Below are positions 1-5,664 of a stretch of DNA of 12,935 bases, one piece after another. The translations under genes were made by a program, and so were the position numbers. Positions within the stretch are counted from its first letter, which is position 1. Each line of letters starts with the position of its first letter. Below the pieces are notes generated by a model. The model searched no databases. It was not told the origin of the DNA and worked only from the letters and a program-made list of their open reading frames with translations. Origin of the DNA: Rhodanobacteraceae bacterium UBA703 (GTDB taxonomy: Bacteria > Pseudomonadota > Gammaproteobacteria > Xanthomonadales > Rhodanobacteraceae); NCBI GenBank assembly GCA_002297645.1, contig DBMH01000196.1:1-12935 (forward strand). The letters run 5' to 3'.

Positions 1-942
1 CTCGCCGCGGCGACGCTGGCCGCGCTGGCGATCGCCGGCACGATCCTGCTCGTGTTCGGCGCGACGCTGTCGTTCCGCATCCGCCGGTTGCGCAACGCGG
101 CCGAGCAGGCCGTGCGGACGTCCGGGCGCCTGGACGGGCCGATGCCGCTCGCCGATTCGCCCGACGAGCTCGGCGACCTCGCGCGCAGCTTCCGCAAGCT
201 GCTCGACGAGGTGGGCGCCTACACGGACTACCTGCGCACGCTCGCCTCGAAGCTGTCGCACGAGCTCAACACGCCGCTGGCGATCGTGAAGTCCTCGCTG
301 GACAACCTCGAGCACCAGGGATTGCCGGACGCGGCCCGCTCCTACCTGTCGCGTGCGCGCGACGGCGCCGACCGCCTCGGCGCGATCGTGCGTGCGATGA
401 GCGAGGCGAACCGCATCGAGCGCGCCATCGCCGGGGCCGAGGCGGAGGATTTCGACCTGCGCGCGCTCGTCGCCGGCTGCGCCGAGAGCTATCGCGCGCT
501 GGCCGCGCCGCGCGAACTGCGCCTCGACCTGCCGTCGTCGGCCGTGCCGTACCACGGCGCGCCCGAACTGATCGCCCAGGCGCTCGACAAGCTGTTCGAC
601 AACGCCTGCTCGTTCACGCCGCCCGGCGGCTGGATCGCGCTGTCGCTGGCGTCCGGCGAGAACGCGACGCCGGTGATCCGCGTGGCCAACTCCGGGCCGC
701 CGCTGCCGGCGACGATGCAGGATCGCCTGTTCGATTCGCTCGTGTCCGTGCGCGAGCGTGCCGCGCGTGCGGGCGAGACGCCGCATCTCGGGCTCGGGCT
801 CTACGTCGTGAGGCTGGTCGCCGAACTGCATCGCGGCGTCGCGTCGGCCGGCAATCTGGCCGAGGGCGGCGGTGTCGAGTTCCGCCTGGCAATGCCGGGC
901 ATGCCGCGGCGGCGGCTGGCCGAAGGAAGAAACGATGCGTGA
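1..942 (+). CDS. Membrane sensor histidine kinase, C-terminal part (5' end outside window)
   Basis: The frame is open from base 1, so the N-terminal sensor lies upstream of the window. Visible order (residues counted from base 1): a transmembrane segment (about 1-23), a HAMP-like linker beginning with an Arg-rich stretch, a HisKA dimerisation helix with H-box LSHELNTPL (phospho-accepting H87), and a HATPase_c domain with N-box LFDNACSFTP (N201) and G2-box GLGLYVV (264-270). It should autophosphorylate and pass phosphate to a response regulator, probably encoded upstream. The usual acidic DxGxG box is replaced by VANSGPPLP (N230), followed by LFDSLVSVRE. From memory that combination resembles the 'proteobacterial dedicated sortase system' kinase family; this is a resemblance, not a search result. 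The stop codon lies inside the next gene (8-base overlap), suggesting translational coupling. The kinase call is secure; the subfamily is not. Confidence 0.93.
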   Translation, partial: LAAATLAALAIAGTILLVFGATLSFRIRRLRNAAEQAVRTSGRLDGPMPLADSPDELGDLARSFRKLLDEVGAYTDYLRTLASKLSHELNTPLAIVKSSLDNLEHQGLPDAARSYLSRARDGADRLGAIVRAMSEANRIERAIAGAEAEDFDLRALVAGCAESYRALAAPRELRLDLPSSAVPYHGAPELIAQALDKLFDNACSFTPPGGWIALSLASGENATPVIRVANSGPPLPATMQDRLFDSLVSVRERAARAGETPHLGLGLYVVRLVAELHRGVASAGNLAEGGGVEFRLAMPGMPRRRLAEGRNDA

Positions 943-1969
943 GCGCGGGGGGTTGGGGGCCGTGTTCGTTGCTGTGGCGGCGACGGCTTCCGCGACGGTC
1001 GAGAACGTCACTTCCGGTCCGGAGATCGACTACCAGGCGGCGGTGATCCGCGCCGACGACGGCACACGCCTCGTCGTGTTCGAGCGCCTGTCGCCCGACA
1101 CGTTGTCCGGCGACCTGTGGCTGACGCGATCGAGCGACGGCGGTACGAACTGGAGCGAGCCGGTCCCCATCGTCGCGACGGCGGCGAACGAACGCCATCC
1201 GGCGCTGATCCAGTTGGGCCCGGCGAGCTACGCGCTGTTCTACCTGAAGGGCAGCGGCAGCAGCTTCCGCATCGCGCGAGCGACCAGCGCCGACGGTATC
1301 GCGTTTGCCGAGCAGGGCACGCTCGATCTCGGCTGGCCGACCGCCGGCGAGATCAATCCGCACGTGATCCGCCACGCCGACGGCACGCTGACGATGAGCT
1401 ACCAGCGACTGAGCGGCGGCGCGTACGTCGCGCAGTCGGACGATGGTGGGGCGACCTGGGACACGCAGCGCACGCAGATCGCCGGCGGCGCGGCCTTGCC
1501 GCGCATCGCGTATCGCGAGAGCGACGGGTTGTACCTGGCCAGCTACCAGGTCAATCCCGGCAACGCGCAGTTGCGCCTGTACGTGAAGACCACGACCGAC
1601 GTGCGCGACTGGAGCGCGGTGCCGCAGGACTTCGCCGTCACCGGCAACAACCACGACTCGTTGCCGGTGGTGATGCCGGACGGCGCGTTCGCGCTGTTCT
1701 GGATCCGCGCCGCGGACAACAGCTTCGACGTCGTCGCGCGGCGTTCGCCCGACGCGGTTGGCTGGGGACCGACGATCGCCGTGACCGACACGCCCGACGA
1801 GGACGACATCGAGCCGCATCCGCTGGTCGGCGCCTCCGCGGAGTCCGTCGAGCTGTACTGGACGCGCGACAGCCCCGCCGGCGGCAACGCGCACGACATC
1901 GTGCGACTGGCCGCGGTCCCGATCGGTCCCGGCGACGCGATCTTCACGGACGGCTTCGACGGCAGCTGA
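935..1969 (+). CDS. Secreted Asp-box (BNR/sialidase-like) beta-propeller protein with C-terminal IFTDGFDG tail
   Basis: ATG 935 was chosen because GGAAGAA sits just upstream and the N-terminus (MRERGGLGAVFVAVAA) then reads as a short signal peptide; the in-frame GTG at 872 would lie deep within the kinase gene. The product is 344 residues. Two canonical Asp-boxes, S-x-D-G-G-x-x-W, occur at 66-73 (SSDGGTNW) and 168-175 (SDDGGATW), with further hydrophobic strand/turn repeats such as FALFWI and VELYWTRD. This is the architecture of BNR/sialidase-type propellers. I do not see a convincing sialidase active-site set (FRIP-like Arg motif, Tyr/Glu pair), so glycosidase activity is unproven. The chain ends in GDAIFTDGFDGS, a short C-terminal pattern I associate with many exported Xanthomonadales proteins. 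It is probably periplasmic or extracellular. It overlaps the kinase stop by 8 bases, and metN follows after 50 bases behind its own promoter box. Confidence 0.85.
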   Translation: MRERGGLGAVFVAVAATASATVENVTSGPEIDYQAAVIRADDGTRLVVFERLSPDTLSGDLWLTRSSDGGTNWSEPVPIVATAANERHPALIQLGPASYALFYLKGSGSSFRIARATSADGIAFAEQGTLDLGWPTAGEINPHVIRHADGTLTMSYQRLSGGAYVAQSDDGGATWDTQRTQIAGGAALPRIAYRESDGLYLASYQVNPGNAQLRLYVKTTTDVRDWSAVPQDFAVTGNNHDSLPVVMPDGAFALFWIRAADNSFDVVARRSPDAVGWGPTIAVTDTPDEDDIEPHPLVGASAESVELYWTRDSPAGGNAHDIVRLAAVPIGPGDAIFTDGFDGS

Positions 1970-2007
1970 GACGCGCCCCCGGCCGGAGCCGCGCGGCCGC
2001 GCGCCCT

Positions 2008-2013
2008 TATAAT
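2008..2013 (+). promoter_or_regulatory. -10 box TATAAT placed for a leaderless metN transcript
   Basis: A perfect TATAAT ends six bases before the metN ATG (A at 2020). Transcription starting about seven bases after the box would begin at or within a base or two of the ATG, giving a leaderless mRNA. No Shine-Dalgarno sequence is visible, which fits. No good -35 hexamer is seen at 17 bases upstream (GGAGCC). The surroundings are almost pure G/C, so an exact TATAAT is unlikely to be chance. Leaderless starts of this kind are known in Xanthomonadales. Confidence 0.6.
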
Positions 2014-2019
2014 CGCGCG

Positions 2020-3012
2020 ATGATCGAATTCCAGGGCGTCACCAAGGACTACGCGGGCGTGCGCGCCCTGCACCCGGTCGACTTGTCGATCGGGCGCGGC
2101 GAGGTGTTCGGCGTGATCGGGCATTCCGGCGCCGGCAAGTCGACGCTGCTGCGCACGATCAACCTGCTCGAACGCCCCAGCGGCGGCCGGCTGCTGATCG
2201 AGGGGCGCGACGTGACGAAGGCCGACGGCGACGCGCTGCGCACGCTGCGCCGTCGCATCGGCATGATCTTCCAGCACTTCAACCTGCTGTCGTCGAAGAC
2301 GGTCGCGCAGAACATCGCGTTTCCGCTGAAGCTGGCGGGGACTCCGCGATCCGACGTCGAGGGCCGCGTGCGCGAACTGCTCGGACGCGTCGGGCTGGAG
2401 GCGCACGCGGCGAAGTATCCGGCGCAGCTTTCCGGCGGTCAGAAGCAGCGCGTCGGCATCGCGCGCGCGCTGGCGAGCGCGCCGGACATCCTGCTCTGCG
2501 ACGAGGCGACCAGCGCGCTCGATCCGGAAACGACGGCCTCCGTGCTGCAACTGCTCGGCGAACTCAATCGCGAACTGGAACTCACCATCGTGCTGATCAC
2601 CCACGAGATGGACGTGATCCGCCGCGTCTGCGACCGCGTCGCCGTGCTCGATGCCGGCCGCCTCGTCGAGAGTGGCACGGTCGCCGACGTGTTCCTGCAT
2701 CCGCAGCACGCGACCACGCGCCGCTTCGTGCTCGAGGCGGAGCACGTCGACGAGCGCGAGCGGCGCGAGGATCTCGCGCACGCGCACGGCCGCATCGTGC
2801 GCCTCACCTTCCGCGGCGAGGCGACCTATTCGCCGCTGCTCGGTCGCGTCGCGCGCGCCGCCGGCGTCGAGTACAACATCCTCGCCGGCCGCATCGACCG
2901 CATCAAGGACACGCCGTACGGCCAGCTTACCGTCGCCGTCAGCGGCGACGACGTGGACGGCGCACTGCGAGCGTTCGCCGACGCCGGCGTGCGCGTGGAG
3001 GAAGTGGCATGA
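2020..3012 (+). CDS. metN: Methionine ABC importer ATP-binding protein MetN
   Basis: This cytoplasmic ATPase of 330 residues drives L-/D-methionine uptake through MetI with MetQ. Visible motifs: Walker A GHSGAGKST (34-42), Q-loop region GMIFQHFNLLSS, signature LSGGQKQR (137-144), Walker B ILLCDE (157-162) and H-loop LITHEMD with H195. The segment NLLERPSGG is typical of MetN. Residues about 250-330 form the C-terminal NIL regulatory domain that binds methionine and trans-inhibits transport in E. coli MetN. The length is close to the family norm (about 340). The start is ATG 2020; a longer open frame upstream in the same phase runs out of phase through the propeller gene and is spurious. A TATAAT box six bases before the ATG suggests a leaderless transcript. 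metI follows after 160 bases, an unusually wide gap for this operon, part of it a repeat. Confidence 0.97.
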   Translation: MIEFQGVTKDYAGVRALHPVDLSIGRGEVFGVIGHSGAGKSTLLRTINLLERPSGGRLLIEGRDVTKADGDALRTLRRRIGMIFQHFNLLSSKTVAQNIAFPLKLAGTPRSDVEGRVRELLGRVGLEAHAAKYPAQLSGGQKQRVGIARALASAPDILLCDEATSALDPETTASVLQLLGELNRELELTIVLITHEMDVIRRVCDRVAVLDAGRLVESGTVADVFLHPQHATTRRFVLEAEHVDERERREDLAHAHGRIVRLTFRGEATYSPLLGRVARAAGVEYNILAGRIDRIKDTPYGQLTVAVSGDDVDGALRAFADAGVRVEEVA

Positions 3013-3122
3013 GGCACGTGCGGCGATCCCCTCTCCATCGTCGCGGCCTGGCAGGCGGGTGGCGTCTTCCGATCGCGCGGAGAACGGGCTGCCACGTCTC
3101 TTCGCTCGACGACGCGAGTCCG

Positions 3123-3150
3123 ATGGATTCCCGCGTTCGCGGCGATGACC
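3123..3150 (+). repeat. Degenerate REP-like palindrome between metN and metI
   Basis: The stretch ATGGATTCCCGCG-TT-CGCGG continues to GATGACC. It contains the perfect stem CCGCG (3131-3135)/CGCGG (3138-3142) with a two-base centre. It matches one half of the ATTCCCGCG/ATGAC element found complete after metI (3857-3924), with a few changes. This type of dispersed intergenic palindrome is common in proteobacteria. The remaining bases of the 160-base gap (3013-3122) hold no recognisable gene or site. Confidence 0.6.
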
Positions 3151-3172
3151 ACAGCTTCCGGGGATATCCGTG

Positions 3173-3838
3173 ATGGAAGGCTGGTTCGACAACATCGACT
3201 GGACCGACATCGGCCAGGCCAGCCTCGACACGCTGGCGATGCTCGGCGGCTCGCTGCTCGCGAGCATCCTGCTCGGCCTGCCGCTCGGCGTGCTGCTGTT
3301 CCTGACCGGCAAACGGCAGCTGCTGGAACAGCCCGTCGTCTACGCGATCCTCTCGTTCCTCGTGAATGTGCTGCGCTCGGTGCCGTTCATCATCCTGCTG
3401 ATCGTGATGATCCCGTTCACCGTCGTGCTCGTCGGGACCTCGCTGGGCGTCGCCGGCGCGATCCCGCCGCTGGTCATCGGCACCGCGCCGTTCTTCGCGC
3501 GGCTGGTCGAGAACGCATTGCGCGAAGTCGACCGCGGCATCATCGAGGCCTGCCAGGCGATGGGCGCGACGACGCGCCAGATCGTGTTCGGCGCGCTGCT
3601 GCCGGAAGCGATGCCGGGCCTCGTCGCCGGCGCTACCGTCACCGCGATCGCACTGGTGTCCTACACCGCGATGGCCGGCGTCATCGGCGCGGGAGGCCTG
3701 GGTGACCTGGCCGTGCGCTTCGGCTACCAGCGATTCCAGACCGACGTCATGGTCGTCACCGTGCTGGCGCTGCTCGTGCTGGTGCAGGTGCTGCAGATGC
3801 TCGGCGACTGGCTGGTGGCGCGGTTGAGTCGCCGCTAG
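3173..3838 (+). CDS. metI: Methionine ABC importer permease MetI
   Basis: This inner-membrane permease of the methionine importer pairs with MetN (ATPase) and MetQ (binding protein). The product is 221 residues, close to the usual 217-220, with about five hydrophobic segments (about 20-45, 52-90, 95-115, 145-170, 185-210). The ABC-permease coupling loop is EACQAMGATTRQI, leading to LLPEAMPGL (E125, A126, G131, P144), followed by the MetI-typical YTAMAGVIGAGGLGDLA and RFGYQRF. ATG 3173 was preferred because GGGGA at 3160-3164 lies eight bases upstream; GTG 3170 is in frame and possible. It is separated from metN by a gap with a degenerate REP-like palindrome and is followed directly by a complete repeat element, so the operon may depend on read-through or on internal starts. 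Confidence 0.95.
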   Translation: MEGWFDNIDWTDIGQASLDTLAMLGGSLLASILLGLPLGVLLFLTGKRQLLEQPVVYAILSFLVNVLRSVPFIILLIVMIPFTVVLVGTSLGVAGAIPPLVIGTAPFFARLVENALREVDRGIIEACQAMGATTRQIVFGALLPEAMPGLVAGATVTAIALVSYTAMAGVIGAGGLGDLAVRFGYQRFQTDVMVVTVLALLVLVQVLQMLGDWLVARLSRR

Positions 3839-3856
3839 GTGGCCTCTGGTTTTTGC

Positions 3857-3924
3857 CGTCATTCCCGCGTACGCGGGGAACCGGATGGTTGCTTCCTTGG
3901 ATGCCTGCTTGCGCGGGCATGACG
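3857..3924 (+). repeat. REP/MITE-like palindromic element after metI
   Basis: This 68-base element is bounded by the short inverted ends CGTCAT (3857-3862) and ATGACG (3919-3924). Its left half contains the perfect 14-base palindrome CCCGCGTACGCGGG (3864-3877). Its right half forms GCCTGC/GCGGGC (3903-3908 with 3913-3918) around a TTGC loop. The linker CTTGGATGCCTGC is typical of the widespread GTCATTCCCGCG...CGCGGGCATGACG family. A T-run (3850-3854) precedes it. It may act as a transcript-end or mRNA-stabilising hairpin for metI. Confidence 0.75.
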
Positions 3925-4196
3925 TTGCGAGGGTCGATCAGCCTTTCCTTGAGCGAGGTATCCGGGATGGGCTCCGCATGGCGGTAGAGATCTGCCTCGA
4001 GGACGACGAGGCGCTTTTACGGTTCGAATGGCTGGCTTCCGCCAAGTGGGCGGATGGTGTGGAGCTTCCGGAGCGCAACGCGCTGTGGGCGTTGGAAGCC
4101 GTCTTGCAGAAGACGCTTGTGGCGCCCTTCGCACCAGACTACTTGGCGAGATGGGAGTCGGCGCGTCGGTCTCTCCTCGAGCGGTCCGTAGAGTAG
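3885..4196 (+). CDS. Small hypothetical protein or gene remnant between metI and metQ
   Basis: I do not recognise this family. From about residue 17 the frame reads like real protein: mixed acidic, aromatic and aliphatic residues (RMAVEICLEDDEALLRFEWL, then VELPERNALWALEAVLQKTL) and an amphipathic, helix-rich end (YLARWESARRSLLERSVE). The opposite-strand frames here are rich in Arg/Pro, as shadows are. The start is uncertain: ATG 3885 lies inside the REP-like element, while ATG 3978 would give 72 residues but discards protein-like sequence before it. No ribosome-binding site is convincing for either. It could be a short cytoplasmic protein, or the surviving 3' part of a gene whose 5' end was replaced by the repeat. 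Codon third positions are less G/C-biased than in neighbouring genes, compatible with transfer or decay. Its place inside metNIQ does not suggest a methionine role. Confidence 0.35.
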   Translation: MVASLDACLRGHDVARVDQPFLERGIRDGLRMAVEICLEDDEALLRFEWLASAKWADGVELPERNALWALEAVLQKTLVAPFAPDYLARWESARRSLLERSVE

Positions 4197-4430
4197 GGGA
4201 CACGGGGGGGGCTCTCCGCGAGCGAGCCTGCGATGCCCGTCGTGCTGGAGTCCCATCAGGTCCTTCGCGCGTCCCCTCGCGCTGTCTGAGGGGCGCTCCC
4301 GATCCCGAAGGGAAGGGGGATTGAGCGGAGGGTCTCTCATGACTTTCGGTTATGAGGGTTCCGCTGCGGCGCGTGTCCCGAGCGACCCGCTGCAGGCAAA
4401 ATTGCGCGTCTCGCTCACCGGAACGCCGCC
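4197..4430. other. Gene-free gap before metQ with several hairpins
   Basis: No gene is seen. Three inverted repeats are visible: GCGtCCCCTC (4269-4278) with GAGGGGCGC (4288-4296), nine pairs with one bulged T; TCCC/GGGA around GAA (4303-4313); and CTCATGA/TTATGAG (4336-4342 with 4350-4356), loop CTTTCGG. A weak -10 candidate, CAAAAT (4397-4402), lies 28 bases before metQ with no clear -35. I found no MetJ box, SAM riboswitch or SAH riboswitch core. A metQ ribosome site GGAA (4420-4423) sits seven bases before its ATG. Confidence 0.4.
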
Positions 4431-5204
4431 ATGAATCGCCTGCTCGTCCTCGCCGCCGCGCTCGCGGCCTTCTCCGTCCACGCCGCCGAGACGCTGACCG
4501 TCGCCGCGACCGCCGTGCCGCACGCCGAGATCCTCGAAGCGGTGAAGCCCACGCTCGCCGCACAGGGCATCGACCTCAAGATCCGCGTGTTCGCCGACTA
4601 CGTGCAGCCGAACGTGCAGGTCGTCGAGAAGCGCATCGACGCGAACTACTTCCAGACGAAGCAGTACCTCGACGAGTTCAATCGCAACCGCGGCACGCAT
4701 CTCGTCGCGATCGAGAGCGTGCACGTCGAGCCGCTCGGCCTGTATTCACGCAAGGTCAAGTCGCTGGCGGAGCTTGCCGACGGTGCCAACGTCGCGCTGC
4801 CGAACGATCCGAGCAATACCGGTCGCGCGCTGCTGCTGCTGCAGGCGGCGGGGCTGGTCACGCTGAAGGATCCGGCCAATCCGGTGTCGACGCTGAAGGA
4901 CGTCGCGGCGAATCCGAAGAACCTGAAGTTCCGCGAGCTGGAAGCCGCGACGCTGCCGCGCGTGCTCGGCCAGGTCGACGCGGCGGTCATCAACACGAAC
5001 TACGCGCTCGACGCCAAGCTCGACCCGTCGAAGGACGCGCTGGCGATCGAAGACTCGAAGACGCCGTACGTGAACGTGCTCGTCGCGCGCGAGGACAACC
5101 AGAACGCGCCGGCCGTGAGGAAGCTCGCCGAGGCGCTGCACGGCGCCGAGGCCAAGGCGTTCATCGAGAAGAAGTACCACGGCGCGGTGCTGCCCGCGTT
5201 TTGA
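4431..5204 (+). CDS. metQ: Methionine-binding periplasmic protein MetQ (NlpA family) without lipobox
   Basis: This is the substrate-binding component that captures methionine and delivers it to MetI/MetN. The product is 257 residues. It starts with a Sec signal peptide (MNRLLVLAAALAAFSVHA, predicted cut between A18 and A19). The NlpA/MetQ-type body is clear: VAATAVPHAEIL, VFADYVQPN, IDANYFQTKQYLDEF, NDPSNTGRALLLLQ, LPRVLGQVDAAVINTNYA and FIEKKYHGAVLPAF. Family MetQ proteins in E. coli and many other bacteria are lipoproteins with a lipobox Cys. This one has no Cys anywhere, so it should be a free periplasmic protein. GGAA seven bases before ATG 4431 is an acceptable ribosome site. It lies about 590 bases after metI, separated by a repeat, a doubtful ORF and hairpins, so it may be transcribed separately or at a different level from metNI. 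Confidence 0.95.
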   Translation: MNRLLVLAAALAAFSVHAAETLTVAATAVPHAEILEAVKPTLAAQGIDLKIRVFADYVQPNVQVVEKRIDANYFQTKQYLDEFNRNRGTHLVAIESVHVEPLGLYSRKVKSLAELADGANVALPNDPSNTGRALLLLQAAGLVTLKDPANPVSTLKDVAANPKNLKFRELEAATLPRVLGQVDAAVINTNYALDAKLDPSKDALAIEDSKTPYVNVLVAREDNQNAPAVRKLAEALHGAEAKAFIEKKYHGAVLPAF

Positions 5205-5215
5205 TCCTCGCCGTC

Positions 5216-5325
5216 ACCTCTCCCGCTCGCGGGAGAGGTCGCGCCGCAGGCGCGGGTGGGGGCACTCTTGATGCGATGTTTCACGACTTCCCTCACCCCG
5301 ACCCTCTCCCGCCAGCGGGAGAGGG
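5216..5325 (+). repeat. Complex palindromic repeat, copy 1 (metQ-trpE gap)
   Basis: Left palindrome ACCTCTCCCGC (5216-5226)/GCGGGAGAGGT (5229-5239), 11 perfect pairs around TC. A small hairpin follows, CGCGCC/GGCGCG (5240-5245, 5249-5254) with loop GCA. GGGTGGGGG then faces CCCTCACCCC (5290-5299) with one mismatch. Right palindrome CCCTCTCCCGC (5302-5312)/GCGGGAGAGGG (5315-5325), 11 perfect pairs around CA. Left and right palindromes can also pair with each other. This resembles the dispersed CCCTCACCCC-GAGAGGG repeat family of proteobacterial intergenic regions. Confidence 0.8.
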
Positions 5326-5395
5326 AGAAAGACGTTGCCCCGTCCCTTGATCCTTGCCGCCGCCTTCCTGCGAATGGAAGGGAAGAGCATTGGCC

Positions 5396-5511
5396 ACCTC
5401 TCCCGCTCGCGGGAGAGGTCGACGCGCGAAGCGCGGCGGGTGAGGGGATTCGGAGCGAGGCGCTTCACTCCGATCGCCCTCACCCCAACCCTCTCCGCCA
5501 GCGGGAGAGGG
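5396..5511 (+). repeat. Complex palindromic repeat, copy 2 (metQ-trpE gap)
   Basis: The same plan as copy 1, starting exactly 180 bases later. ACCTCTCCCGC (5396-5406)/GCGGGAGAGGT (5409-5419) is identical to the copy 1 palindrome. The inner hairpin is CGCGC/GCGCG around GAA (5423-5435): a different sequence with the same fold. GGGTGAGGG (5438-5446) pairs perfectly with CCCTCACCC (5477-5485), enclosing TCGGAG/CTCCGA (5450-5455, 5468-5473). The right palindrome is CCCTCTCCGC (5489-5498)/GCGGGAGAGGG (5501-5511), missing one C. Preserved pairing despite changed sequence suggests structure is what is conserved. Confidence 0.8.
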
Positions 5512-5520
5512 AGAGTGCAT

Positions 5521-5570
5521 CTCCCGCCAGCGGAAGAGCGGAAAGCGGCCTCCCTCGAAAGTGGGGGAGC
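5521..5570 (+). repeat. Degenerate hairpins after repeat copy 2
   Basis: CTCCCGC-CA-GCGGAAGAG (5521-5538) looks like a decayed third right-hand palindrome. CCTCCC...GTGGGGGAG (5549-5569) around TCGAAA is a second imperfect stem of another common intergenic type. No gene is seen from 5205 to 5664. Near the trpE end, TGCTATCGT (5625-5633) is a weak extended -10 candidate. There is no leader peptide with tandem Trp codons. Confidence 0.45.
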
Positions 5571-5664
5571 GCGGAAAGATGACCGCAGCGGAGCCGTGGC
5601 CCCGAACACGCATCTGCTACGTCCTGCTATCGTCGCGCTCCGCATTTTTCCGGGCGTTCCCGAC

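Noticed and set aside
614..1894. Long - strand open frame of 426 codons, and similar ones at 1543-3312 and 10083-11777
   Set aside because: Shadows of the kinase, propeller, metN and MocR genes; no recognisable domains and highly biased composition.
935..1969. Calling the propeller protein a true sialidase
   Set aside because: Asp-boxes alone mark the fold; I could not identify the catalytic Arg triad, Tyr and Glu set with confidence.
4360..4430. SAH or SAM riboswitch, or MetJ box, before metQ
   Set aside because: The CGCTGCAGG and GCTCACC bits recall SAH riboswitches, but the conserved GAGGAGCG core and pairing are missing. No AGACGTCT-like tandem boxes are seen.
5205..5580. CRISPR-like repeat array
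   Set aside because: Only two long composite palindromic units with unequal interiors; no short regular repeats with unique spacers and no cas genes.
5335..5664. N-terminal extension of TrpE by 110 residues
   Set aside because: It only translates the palindromic repeats and is absent from normal TrpE; GTG 5665 gives the family length.
5571..5664. trp attenuator leader before trpE
   Set aside because: No short leader frame with adjacent Trp codons and no terminator with a T-run.
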